DNA of 8,881 nucleotides from Candidatus Saccharimonadota bacterium (GCA_029288275.1 JARIHM010000017.1:1-8881); one strand, 5' to 3'. Numbered from the stretch's first letter, positions 1 to 6,948 are shown. The notes: a model not told the origin generated them from the letters alone. Numbers and translations: made by a program.

Positions 1-2449
1 CTGCTGGTGCGCCTGCCGGTGACCAGGCATTAAATGCATCCATGGACTTGCCTTCTACCTGGGTCTTCAGTACCGAGGAGGCGCGCAGGCCAGCGATGGC
101 ATTGTGGGCCCGGTCCAGTGTCTTGTCGATCTCCTGCGCTCGGTCAAACTCAGGGGTGCCTTGAACCAAGTTGTTGCCAAGGGCGGCTCGCTCTTGGGCT
201 AGGCCCTGCCAATGCTGTACGGCTGCTTCGGCCGTGGATGGGTCGAAGGCAGCCAATTCGGAAGCCGTTACACCCTTGAAGGCGCCATCGCCCTTGACCA
301 GATCGGGCGCAGCAGCCTTATTGAGCTTCTCGGTGCCCTTCTGCCAGGTCTTAAAGTCCCGGTCACTCATATTGCCGTTTGCGTCAACCATACCGCTACG
401 CACCTTGCGGAGAATGGCGCGGCCACCGGCCGTCTGGCTGAGGCGTTGAATGGCGGCAATCTGACGCGCCTGGTTGCTACTATCAGCGGCGGCAGCACCC
501 ATGGCCGCGTAGCCTTCCTCATTAAACTGGTGCTGGCTCATAGCCACCCCTTCATCGCCGACTCGGGCATCTAGTGCCTTGTTGGCGGCTGCGTTCAGGT
601 GACGCTGAGCTGTTGCTGTTGGCTTGAGACCTGGAATCGGAATCGGATAGCCACTACTAAAGCCACCGCGTGTCCGCGCCAGCGCTCGGCCAAAGCCACC
701 CAATTTATTATTGGGGTCGGTTGCGCGCAGGGCGTTGTTATTACGGCGCGCCTCATCGGCCAGCTTTGCGTAGTCGCTCTTGTTACCAATAGTGCTGTGG
801 CCTTTATTGGCGAGCATGTTTACACCGTTAACGCCAGCCTTCATGATCCGGCCGCCTACCTTAAAGGTGGCTGGCACGAGAATGAGCGGTACCACATAGC
901 CAGCCAGCGCAAAGAGTGGCTCCACCAGCGAGGCGCTCGTATTGCTGCCCGCCGTGGCTTCAGCCGCCTTGGAGAAGATCCGGCCTACCTCAAACAAGAT
1001 GATAATAAGCGGATACATCATTACCAGGACAATGAATGTCTCGTACCACTCTTTAAAGAACTTCTGCGTATTAGGTAGCACCCATAGCATAAAGGCGATC
1101 GGCGAAATCATAATGAGCAGTGTAATAAGAATTTTACGGAAGACGAGGGTAAAGAATACTGCTAAGACGGCGATAAAGAGGCTGATAACGGTCGAGGCGG
1201 TAAGGGTGACAACAGCCGTTACGCCGGCAGCGCCCAGAAGGGCTACACCCACAACGCTACTAATGGAAGCACCCGCGTTAGTGAAATCGATCTTGGGCGG
1301 TCCGCCGGCATCGATGATGGTGTTAAGGATGGCAGCTGCACCCTGCCCGATCACATTGCCAAGGTCTACGATGAGCGCCGAAAGGAGGTAGGAGAACTGT
1401 ACTAATATGGCCGCTGCAATCAGCCGTGGCAGCATTTTTTTAACCGTATAGTTATCGAAGCCAAGGGCGGTACCAAATATGATCAAGAAGAAGATGAGCA
1501 CAAAGAAGATATTGCCGATGTTGCGGAACGCAGCCCAGGCCTGGTAGGTAACGTTGCCTACGCTAGTGGAGAGGTCCACCGGGGGCTCCTTTAGGAATGG
1601 CAGGATGACGTTATCGCGAATCCAGTCAATACCATCGATAAGCCAGCTTACCAATGAACAGACCAGCCAGCTGAGTGCACCAGCATCGCAGGTCACCTGG
1701 CCCTGATCAATAACGCCTTGGTGCAGATCAAGTACATTATCGCCTGGGTTGAGGGTGATATTTTGCTTAATGTTGATGTTAACAGTATCGGCCGGATCGT
1801 TCGGATTGGTATATTTGCCGGTCACAATAATGGTGTATTGACCAGCCGGGGGGTAGCTTACACCGGCCTTGCCAGGCGTAGTTGAATAAAGATTATAGCT
1901 ACCATTGGCGTCGACATTCTTGGGGTAGTCAATTGTGTGGGCATTGAGGTCCACCAGCTTGATGTCGAGGCCGGCAGTCGTTTTAACCTTGTTACCGTCC
2001 TTGGCGTCGACAAAGTCGATGGTGCCCGTAAGGTGGGCAGTGGGCGGCGCTGGGACATCAATGGTAAAGGGCGCAATATTGCCACAGGCAACGTTGTGGG
2101 ACTGGTAGGCTAGAAGATTCCCGCCAGTATCACGTACACTGATATTAAATGTCGTGTTAGCTGGCGTACCACAATTGCTAGGGCCAGTGTTGGGAATAGT
2201 ACCTGATTCCCACTCTTGCGAAGCGGCGTCATAATTAAAATTTACGGTTTGAGGGTCACCATTGCCTAGTCGACGGGCCACCAGTGTTACATCGGTGCGC
2301 TCAGGATTCAATTTAACGTTGAGCTCACCATTGCCAGATGGATCGACAGTTGGTGATGCTTGGACGGGCAATGGCGCCAGCACCGGCAAAATAATTGCTA
2401 AAATAGCACCCGCGCTCAATAAGAATCGCTTCACTCGCTGACCCACCAT
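1..2449 (-). CDS. VirB6/TrbL-like polytopic membrane protein with signal peptide and beta-rich ectodomain (3' end outside window)
   Basis: The reading frame is open from an ATG at 2447-2449 to the left edge: 816 codons, no stop. Residues 1-31 form a signal peptide (basic GQRVKR, hydrophobic stretch, PVQA/SP cleavage). Residues ~32-240 are a beta-rich, polar ectodomain; ~140-230 (LTGTIDF...GSYNLYSTTPG...GQYTIIVTG) reads like a Cna-B/carboxypeptidase-regulatory-type sandwich. Then come a C254-x9-C264 motif and a membrane core at ~309-540 with about six hydrophobic segments, including VKKMLPRLIAAAILVQFSYL, ISPIAFMLWVLPNT and a MMYPLIIILF helix. Residues ~545-816 are hydrophilic, probably cytoplasmic. 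The core aligns directly with the 887-residue protein at 3464-6127, so the two are paralogues. The expected role is the inner-membrane channel component of a type IV secretion apparatus. A GTG at 2434 (codon 6) would also give a good signal peptide, but the predicted transcript start near 2452 fits the ATG. VirB6/TrbL assignment is from topology and motifs, without a database search. Confidence 0.82.
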   Translation of the reverse strand, partial: MVGQRVKRFLLSAGAILAIILPVLAPLPVQASPTVDPSGNGELNVKLNPERTDVTLVARRLGNGDPQTVNFNYDAASQEWESGTIPNTGPSNCGTPANTTFNISVRDTGGNLLAYQSHNVACGNIAPFTIDVPAPPTAHLTGTIDFVDAKDGNKVKTTAGLDIKLVDLNAHTIDYPKNVDANGSYNLYSTTPGKAGVSYPPAGQYTIIVTGKYTNPNDPADTVNINIKQNITLNPGDNVLDLHQGVIDQGQVTCDAGALSWLVCSLVSWLIDGIDWIRDNVILPFLKEPPVDLSTSVGNVTYQAWAAFRNIGNIFFVLIFFLIIFGTALGFDNYTVKKMLPRLIAAAILVQFSYLLSALIVDLGNVIGQGAAAILNTIIDAGGPPKIDFTNAGASISSVVGVALLGAAGVTAVVTLTASTVISLFIAVLAVFFTLVFRKILITLLIMISPIAFMLWVLPNTQKFFKEWYETFIVLVMMYPLIIILFEVGRIFSKAAEATAGSNTSASLVEPLFALAGYVVPLILVPATFKVGGRIMKAGVNGVNMLANKGHSTIGNKSDYAKLADEARRNNNALRATDPNNKLGGFGRALARTRGGFSSGYPIPIPGLKPTATAQRHLNAAANKALDARVGDEGVAMSQHQFNEEGYAAMGAAAADSSNQARQIAAIQRLSQTAGGRAILRKVRSGMVDANGNMSDRDFKTWQKGTEKLNKAAAPDLVKGDGAFKGVTASELAAFDPSTAEAAVQHWQGLAQERAALGNNLVQGTPEFDRAQEIDKTLDRAHNAIAGLRASSVLKTQVEGKSMDAFNAWSPAGAPA

Positions 2450-2458
2450 AATAGCCTG

Positions 2459-2488
2459 ATTCTAGCATTAGCATAATGCAACTTACAA
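2459..2488 (-). promoter_or_regulatory. Predicted sigma70-type promoter of the 2449 VirB6-like gene, near-leaderless
   Basis: On the minus strand, -35 TTGTAA (2483-2488) and -10 TAGAAT (2459-2464) are separated by 18 nt. A start about 7 nt past the -10 falls near 2452, only ~3 nt before the ATG at 2449. No convincing Shine-Dalgarno precedes that ATG. The -10 hexamer is identical to that of the promoter at 3359-3387. Confidence 0.6.
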
Positions 2489-2508
2489 CCGGCTCTTAAA
2501 ACGCGAAG

Positions 2509-2549
2509 CGCCCCGGTATAGTCAGCCAAAGGCGAACTATACCGGGGCG
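2509..2549 (-). terminator. Hairpin terminator downstream of the 2571-3272 gene
   Basis: A perfect 14-bp inverted repeat (arms 2509-2522 and 2536-2549, arm CGCCCCGGTATAGT) encloses a 13-nt loop, starting 21 nt after the stop of the minus-strand gene. On the minus strand it is followed by CTTCGCG and then TTTT, so the U-tract is short and displaced by about 7 nt. It probably separates the stalk-protein gene from the VirB6-like gene downstream. Factor-independent efficiency is uncertain. Confidence 0.65.
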
Positions 2550-2570
2550 AATGGGCGCGGGTGATGGCCA

Positions 2571-3272
2571 TCAGGAAGCAACGGTGATCTCCTTGATGAA
2601 CCACCACTGATTAACGCTCTGATCGAGCGTCATGGTGACCTGCATCGACGTGTTGTCCTTGAAGGACAAGCGGATGCCCGTGGCCTGAGCGCTGAGGCTC
2701 GTCGGCACCTCCAGGTTTCCCTGGACCGTGGTGGTGTTGATGTTCAAACCACCATGCTTGGCCAACAGCTGGCAGGGCGAGTCACTCTGGAGCGGCTTGG
2801 CGCAGACGCCGTAGTAGTACGGCGAGGCCAGATTGTCGCCACCCAGAGCAGCCCAGTCGAGCATGTTCTGCACCGTCAGGGCCACGCTGCTGTCCGGAAC
2901 GGACGGGCTGGCGGGCATAACCGGCGCGTTCAGCGCGAAGAACTGTGTCAGCTGCCGAGTGACGACCGGGTCGACCGTGAAGCCGGGAGCCGGGGTGTCG
3001 GCCGGTGTCGTGTACGAGGCCGCCGGAGCCGAGCTGGTCGGCGGGCTGGTCTGGTAGGTCAGGCTGGCCGCCGGACTGGTCGCGGTGACCGGTGCCGGAG
3101 CAGCGTGGTTACCCATGCTGTTGACCAGAAAGACACCAGCCGCCAGGATCACCATGGCCATCGTCACGAAGGCGGCAGTGATCAGAGCGAACTTGGTCCA
3201 GTTCCTCGGGGCACGCTGAGTGCGCTGCTGTTCGAGGCCCTGGTCGACCTCGTGCGGGGGGTGGATCGACAT
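2571..3272 (-). CDS. Single-pass membrane protein with Ser/Thr/Pro/Ala-rich stalk and C-terminal extracytoplasmic domain (hypothetical)
   Basis: This 233-residue protein is not one I recognise by name. Residues 1-26 are polar and basic (cytoplasmic), ~27-50 form one transmembrane helix, and ~55-97 form an A/T/S/P-rich linker. Residues ~98-233 form a compact domain starting with a helix (VVTRQLTQFF) and ending in strands (GIRLSFKD, MQVTMTL, QWWFIKEITV), which loosely resembles NTF2-like folds; C157 and C167 could form a disulfide. The N-in, one-helix, extracytoplasmic-domain layout is shared with VirB8/TcpC proteins, but no specific motif proves that. The ATG at 3272 has a perfect AGGAGG 5 nt upstream and a strong promoter. 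Codons are strongly G/C-ending (GTC, CTG, ACC, ATC), unlike the neighbouring VirB6-like genes, which suggests either high expression or a different origin. The gene has its own promoter and terminator and sits between two paralogous secretion genes. Confidence 0.82.
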   Translation of the reverse strand: MSIHPPHEVDQGLEQQRTQRAPRNWTKFALITAAFVTMAMVILAAGVFLVNSMGNHAAPAPVTATSPAASLTYQTSPPTSSAPAASYTTPADTPAPGFTVDPVVTRQLTQFFALNAPVMPASPSVPDSSVALTVQNMLDWAALGGDNLASPYYYGVCAKPLQSDSPCQLLAKHGGLNINTTTVQGNLEVPTSLSAQATGIRLSFKDNTSMQVTMTLDQSVNQWWFIKEITVAS

Positions 3273-3277
3273 CGTGG

Positions 3278-3283
3278 CCTCCT
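3278..3283 (-). promoter_or_regulatory. Consensus Shine-Dalgarno AGGAGG for the 3272 start, inside a small hairpin
   Basis: AGGAGG lies 5 nt upstream of the ATG at 3272 and fixes that start. The surrounding 3274-3289 can fold as GTGCCT/AGGCCAC with a 3-nt loop and one bulge, which would partly cover the site. The Shine-Dalgarno call is firm; regulation by the hairpin is a guess. Confidence 0.8.
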
Positions 3284-3358
3284 AGGCACGTCGAATGGAT
3301 TTTTTGAGTTCAAACCCCCTCTTTTGGCGTCTACCGACACTGAGGTGATTATGCTTAT

Positions 3359-3387
3359 ATTCTACATCCTTGTACCTTAAAAGTCAA
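3359..3387 (-). promoter_or_regulatory. Strong sigma70-type promoter of the 2571-3272 gene
   Basis: Minus-strand -35 TTGACT (3382-3387) and -10 TAGAAT (3359-3364) have the optimal 17-nt spacing. The predicted start near 3352 gives an ~80-nt leader ending in a consensus Shine-Dalgarno. The upstream DNA (3388-3415) is AT-rich, which could act as an UP-like element. Confidence 0.75.
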
Positions 3388-3463
3388 TTGTAAAATATTG
3401 CTAAATATGTTAAACGATATTACCAATTTTGGAGGATTGATGAATGGCTTGGGACGGCAAAGA

Positions 3464-6127
3464 TTAGCGGGTCTTATCCCGTTCGCCTTCTTTCCAGGTT
3501 GGATATTCGGATTGCCACTGGTTGTCCCACTTGCGGTCATCACCCTGCGCTTTCTTTTCAAACTGGACAAGCTTCTCTTTGTCACGGAAGTAGGCGTTCG
3601 CTTCAACGTTGATGTCGGTGAGGCTGGCTTTGGAGCTATTGTAGGTTTTGAAATCAAAGCTGCGGTCCTGGAGCCACTGAGTAACCACGTACGCCTTGCC
3701 TTTATCTGATAGACGGTTAATTTCAGAGTCGGAGACACCAGCGCTGCGGGCAAGCTGGTCAACCATCTTGGTATCTTTTTGAATTTGATCAACCACAGCG
3801 TTGAACGTAGGAGCGTACTCTGGCTTGTTCCAGACCTCCGCGTTCGTGGCGCGCATAGCCTGGGCCATGACCAGTTTCTTCTCAAGCGCACCGGCATTGC
3901 GGTCTTTGGTATTAAAGAAGCTGGATAGCTGCTGTGGGGTAACACCAATAGCCATACCAAGGGCAGTATCGACAGCAGCCTCTTTTTGGTAAGTCGTGGC
4001 TGTTGAACTGATGTTATCCATCATGATTTCGTAGTTGTCGATAGAGATCTTGCTGGTTAGATCGCCGGTTGTAGCTTTACTGAATGACTTAGCCACACCG
4101 TTAACGTCGATGGAACCCATCTTGCGCGGGCCGCTTTGGAGGACATTGCCGGCACGGTCCTTAATCTCATAGTTGGACTCATCTTGGTCAAGGCGCTGCA
4201 CGATACCCATGAGTTGATTGCGCTTAAATTGACCAGCATCACGCAAGGAACGCCATTCGCTGCCCACATTTCCCGAGGTCCCGAGACGACGAAGGCCGCG
4301 CTGCGGAGAGGCATTAAGGAACTGGTTGAGGTCATCTTTTCCGGCAAACTCCGTGTCGTAGAGCATACCCATCATGGCCTCACGGCCTGGAGCCGTGGAA
4401 GCATACCGTAGGAGCTCGGGTGCCTTAGACCGAAGTTTTTCACGCGCAGCGACGTCGCCGTTAGCCGCTTTCAGGGCGTTCTGCAGGTTAATCGGGTTTT
4501 GAGCCTCTTTGAGCTCACTTAGTTGTTTCTTGGTCTTGGCGACCAGGGATGAATTGCTACGTTGCAAGCTCTCGGTGGTGGCGGGGGCACCGGCCAGGGC
4601 TAATGCGGCGCCACCGCTCATAAGGCCGGCGGCGGCCTTACCGGCTACGCCCTTGCCTTTGAGGCTGGTAATGGCGCCAGAGTTGAGCACACGGCCCATG
4701 TAGGTGTTCTTACGACGCTGGCGCTCATCTACGCCGCGCTGCCAGAATTCGCTGCCGCGCAGGGCGCCCTTGCCGCGCTGGGCGGCTCCGTTCAGGAAGC
4801 TATGGGCGGCGTGCAGAGTTCGACCGGCCAGCCGGAAGGTTACCGGGATAATCATGAAGGCGGCCACTACCACGAGCGGCTTAATGAGCGCCGCCGCCAC
4901 TGCCGCCGGGCCAGAATCGGTGGTACCTCCGCCCGGGCCGCCTGGCGAAAAGGCTAGGAGCTGGTTGACGATTCCGGCTAGCGAAAGTACGGCCACAATC
5001 ATGGGGTACATTAGGATAAGCCGGAAGTAGAGCTTGAACCAGTCGCTTGAGTTATCTCGCGTATTGGGCAGGATAATGCCTAGCATGGCTAGCGGCGACA
5101 AGGCAATAAGCACAGCTAGGATCAGATAGCGCGCGCCCAGTGTCAAGAAAACTGCTAGCAAGCTCAGTAAGAGGCTGACCAGGATCGGGAGCGCTGCTGC
5201 CCACGAACCGAGTACCAAAGCGGCACCGCCAGCCACACCTAAACCGCCAATAATGGCGCCCATGTTACCAAGCAGGTTGGTAAAGCTGGCCGGTCCCTTT
5301 GAAGGGTCAAGCACACCATTAAAGAGCGCTTCTACGCCTGCGCCTAGTACGTTGCCCACATCTACCAGCAGGGCGCAGATTAAGAAGCTAAACTGCACCA
5401 GCACGGCCGCAATAATGAGGCGCGGCCAAATCTTTTTAATAGTGTATGCATCAAGCCCAATATCTTGGTTTAGCAGGGTAGCGCCGATAATGGCAAAGAA
5501 CACCAGAATGAAGAGTACATCGGCCAGATCCCGCACGTGAGTCCAGGTCTGGTACAGGCCCGGTGTAGTATCGGGCGAGACGCGGTTTACCCGTAGCAGG
5601 GGTACCAGCGCGTCCTTGGCCAAACTGGAGATAGCGCCAGAAAGATTGTCCATCACGGGGCAGAGCAGCCAGGTGAGGCTGCCCTGATCACATTGATCGG
5701 TCTTACTATCGGTCGGCTGGCCGGTTACCGGGTCGACATTCCCCGCTGGGTCAATGCCAATGGGCGTAAACAAGCAGTCATCGCCGTTCGTGATGGTGCC
5801 GGGGGTGGGATAGGTTTTCTGGTATTGATCGGACGTAATGGTGATGGTGAGGTCGCCGGTTTTGCTCTGGCCCGCACACTGATAGGTTACATTCGTAGCT
5901 GTGAATGTGGCGTTGCCATTGTTGTCGGCGCCTTTGGTGAAGGTGGTATCGGCGCTAAAGTTGCCGCCGCTGGCAGTTAGCTTTGTATTGCCTGTATCGC
6001 CCCATTTGTAGGTCTCGCCGCTGGCCTGAGCGCCGGGCACAATCACGAAGCTGAGGACCAACGCAAATATGGCCGCCCAAAGCGCTGCCATACTGCCCCT
6101 TTTCCAGATGTGGCTCACCGTAAACAC
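3464..6127 (-). CDS. VirB6/TrbL-like polytopic membrane protein with signal peptide, ectodomain and long hydrophilic C-terminus
   Basis: This 887-residue protein is probably an inner-membrane channel/platform component of a type IV secretion-like machine. Residues 1-35 form a signal peptide (WKRG n-region, hydrophobic core, PGAQA cleavage). Residues ~36-185 form an ectodomain with C84, C118 and the C146-x9-C156 motif also found in the 2449 protein. Membrane segments lie at about 201-220, 234-258, 286-308, 310-353 (probably two), 366-392 and 408-431, containing PRLIIAAVLVQFSF, LSPLAMLGIILPNT and LMYPMIVAVL. A Gly-rich loop spans 395-403. Residues ~440-887 are polar and mostly helical, probably cytoplasmic, and much longer than in a classical VirB6 of about 300 residues. 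The GTG at 6127 is preferred because it keeps the positive n-region and sits 2 nt from the predicted transcript start. GTG 6118 and ATG 6091 (with AAGGGG upstream) are alternatives. The gene is transcribed divergently from the pilin cluster. I see no clear terminator after its TAA at 3464-3466. Confidence 0.85.
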   Translation of the reverse strand: MFTVSHIWKRGSMAALWAAIFALVLSFVIVPGAQASGETYKWGDTGNTKLTASGGNFSADTTFTKGADNNGNATFTATNVTYQCAGQSKTGDLTITITSDQYQKTYPTPGTITNGDDCLFTPIGIDPAGNVDPVTGQPTDSKTDQCDQGSLTWLLCPVMDNLSGAISSLAKDALVPLLRVNRVSPDTTPGLYQTWTHVRDLADVLFILVFFAIIGATLLNQDIGLDAYTIKKIWPRLIIAAVLVQFSFLICALLVDVGNVLGAGVEALFNGVLDPSKGPASFTNLLGNMGAIIGGLGVAGGAALVLGSWAAALPILVSLLLSLLAVFLTLGARYLILAVLIALSPLAMLGIILPNTRDNSSDWFKLYFRLILMYPMIVAVLSLAGIVNQLLAFSPGGPGGGTTDSGPAAVAAALIKPLVVVAAFMIIPVTFRLAGRTLHAAHSFLNGAAQRGKGALRGSEFWQRGVDERQRRKNTYMGRVLNSGAITSLKGKGVAGKAAAGLMSGGAALALAGAPATTESLQRSNSSLVAKTKKQLSELKEAQNPINLQNALKAANGDVAAREKLRSKAPELLRYASTAPGREAMMGMLYDTEFAGKDDLNQFLNASPQRGLRRLGTSGNVGSEWRSLRDAGQFKRNQLMGIVQRLDQDESNYEIKDRAGNVLQSGPRKMGSIDVNGVAKSFSKATTGDLTSKISIDNYEIMMDNISSTATTYQKEAAVDTALGMAIGVTPQQLSSFFNTKDRNAGALEKKLVMAQAMRATNAEVWNKPEYAPTFNAVVDQIQKDTKMVDQLARSAGVSDSEINRLSDKGKAYVVTQWLQDRSFDFKTYNSSKASLTDINVEANAYFRDKEKLVQFEKKAQGDDRKWDNQWQSEYPTWKEGERDKTR

Positions 6128-6135
6128 AATAGTAA

Positions 6136-6164
6136 AAAGTACCAGATTTTAGCCTCTTTGTCAA
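6136..6164 (-). promoter_or_regulatory. Promoter of the 887-residue VirB6-like gene, predicted leaderless
   Basis: Minus-strand -35 TTGACA (6159-6164) and -10 TACTTT (6136-6141) are 17 nt apart. The start is predicted near 6129, 2 nt before the GTG at 6127. The -35 lies back to back with the pilin promoter's -35, 7 nt apart. Confidence 0.68.
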
Positions 6165-6176
6165 AGTGATTTTGAC
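6160..6176. repeat. Inverted repeat between the two divergent promoters
   Basis: GTCAAA (6160-6165) and TTTGAC (6171-6176) are perfect inverted arms with a 5-nt spacer, overlapping both -35 hexamers. Part of the symmetry follows from two TTGAC-type -35 boxes facing away from each other, so a repressor operator is possible but not required. Confidence 0.5.
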
Positions 6177-6201
6177 TTACGCTTACGCTTTGACTTACAA
6201 T
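6172..6201 (+). promoter_or_regulatory. Promoter of the pilin cluster, predicted leaderless
   Basis: Plus-strand -35 TTGACT (6172-6177) and -10 TACAAT (6196-6201) are separated by 18 nt. A start 7-8 nt after the -10 lands at 6208-6209, on the A of the ATG at 6209. No Shine-Dalgarno fits between. The 10-mer TTTGACTTAC occurs twice, at 6171-6180 and 6189-6198, so the -35 and -10 regions share sequence. Confidence 0.7.
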
Positions 6202-6208
6202 CTGGGCA

Positions 6209-6601
6209 ATGAAACGTCTACGCGCGCTGTTAATGAGTCTGAGCCTAGGCCTAAGTTTATTGGCCCCGATGGCCGTTTTAGCCGGCAGCGGCGACATCGC
6301 TACTGATAAATGTGTGAAGGTAGCTGTAGGTATTGGTGGTCAAGACTGTATCGATAATACCGGCAATGGCGCCATCGTTACCTACCTCCAGCTGTTTCTT
6401 AAGTTCCTCTCTGGCGGTATTGGTCTGGTAATCGTGCTCATGATTGTGATCGGCGGCGTGCAGTACATCACTTCAGCCGGCGACCCCTCCTTGGTTAAGA
6501 AGGCCAAAGAACGCATCGTGAATGCCCTCACTGCGCTCATGCTCTTTATCCTGGCCTATGCTATTCTCAACTTCTTAATTCCCGGAGGTATCTTTGGATG
6601 A
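6209..6601 (+). CDS. Type IV secretion pilin-like protein 1 (VirB2/TrbC-like, Patescibacteria type)
   Basis: This 130-residue protein is the first gene of the pilin cluster. It has a signal peptide at residues 1-25 (MKRLRALLMS..., cleavage VLA/GS), then a short extracytoplasmic N-region with C35 and C47 that could form a disulfide. TM1 spans ~64-87, followed by a tight loop with GDP at 91-93 and the basic stretch VKKAKER, then TM2 at ~101-123. The two-helix hairpin with a short basic cytoplasmic loop is the hallmark of VirB2/TrbC-type pilins. VirB2-family subunits polymerise into the T4SS pilus; that role is inferred here. The ATG at 6209 coincides with the predicted transcript start, so the mRNA appears leaderless. 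The TGA stop overlaps the next gene's start (ATGA, 6598-6601), implying coupled translation. Confidence 0.85.
   Translation: MKRLRALLMSLSLGLSLLAPMAVLAGSGDIATDKCVKVAVGIGGQDCIDNTGNGAIVTYLQLFLKFLSGGIGLVIVLMIVIGGVQYITSAGDPSLVKKAKERIVNALTALMLFILAYAILNFLIPGGIFG
6584..6588 (+). promoter_or_regulatory. Shine-Dalgarno GGAGG for the 6598 start, inside the end of pilin gene 1
   Basis: GGAGG ends 9 nt before the ATG at 6598 and lies within the last codons of pilin gene 1. It supports the overlapping ATGA start. Confidence 0.75.
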
Positions 6602-6948
6602 TCGGCCTAGGCTTGGATCTCTTTAAACTGGCCAATAGTGCCTGCGGCACCAAAACCGGCTTCCTGCCGAGTCTTTATGACGGTCTTCCGTGCGACAATG
6701 GCTCCCTCAATATCACTAGTCTGGATAGTATTTGGCGGGTAGTTTTTAATGGCATCCGTATTGCCATGGCGCTGGCCGGCGGCCTGGCTGTGATCTTCAT
6801 TATTGTGGGCGGTATTTTCTACGTTATTGCCGCCGGTGATCCCAGCCGCGTAAAGCGGGCTAAGGAGATTCTTATTCAGGCCATCACGGGACTTATTATT
6901 ACGCTGTCGGCTTACGCTATTGTTACCTATATATCCAAAGGGTTCTAA
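6598..6948 (+). CDS. Type IV secretion pilin-like protein 2
   Basis: This 116-residue protein has no classical signal peptide; it starts MIGLGLDLFK and goes directly into a polar region with C16 and C32. TM1 lies at ~52-76, followed by GGIFYVIAAGDP (GDP at 80-82) and a basic loop SRVKRAKE, then TM2 at ~91-113 (QAITGLIITLSAYAIV). The loop and second helix match the other pilins of the cluster. It overlaps gene 1 by 4 nt and abuts gene 3 with no gap, so it is part of one operon. Without a cleavable signal, TM1 would have to insert with the N-terminus outside. It is probably a pilus subunit or a pilin-like membrane component. Confidence 0.83.
   Translation: MIGLGLDLFKLANSACGTKTGFLPSLYDGLPCDNGSLNITSLDSIWRVVFNGIRIAMALAGGLAVIFIIVGGIFYVIAAGDPSRVKRAKEILIQAITGLIITLSAYAIVTYISKGF

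Noticed and set aside
599..1078. 159-codon plus-strand open frame
   Set aside because: It lies antisense to the membrane-core coding part of the 2449 VirB6-like gene, has no Shine-Dalgarno, and its product shows no coherent topology.
1858..2091. 77-codon minus-strand open frame
   Set aside because: It is out of frame with the continuous 2449 reading frame on the same strand, and its Pro/Arg/Ser-rich composition is typical of a shifted frame.
2509..2549. The perfect 14-bp inverted repeat as a mobile-element end or operator
   Set aside because: Only one copy exists, and it sits directly after a stop codon with a short T-run beyond, so a terminator explains it better.
2754..3380. 208-codon plus-strand open frame
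   Set aside because: It is antisense to the stalk-protein gene, which has a promoter, consensus Shine-Dalgarno and terminator. The Arg/Gly-rich product is what the complement of a GC-rich gene gives.
3398..3709. Plus-strand open frame with GGAGG near an internal ATG at about 3440
   Set aside because: The Shine-Dalgarno-like GGAGG is tempting, but the frame is antisense to the C-terminal tail of the VirB6-like protein, and no promoter or family signal supports it.
3355..3960. 201-codon minus-strand open frame with some hydrophobic content
   Set aside because: It overlaps the 3' end of the 887-residue gene in another frame and runs through the 3359-3387 promoter. The Arg/Ser/Thr/Pro-rich product has no recognisable domain.
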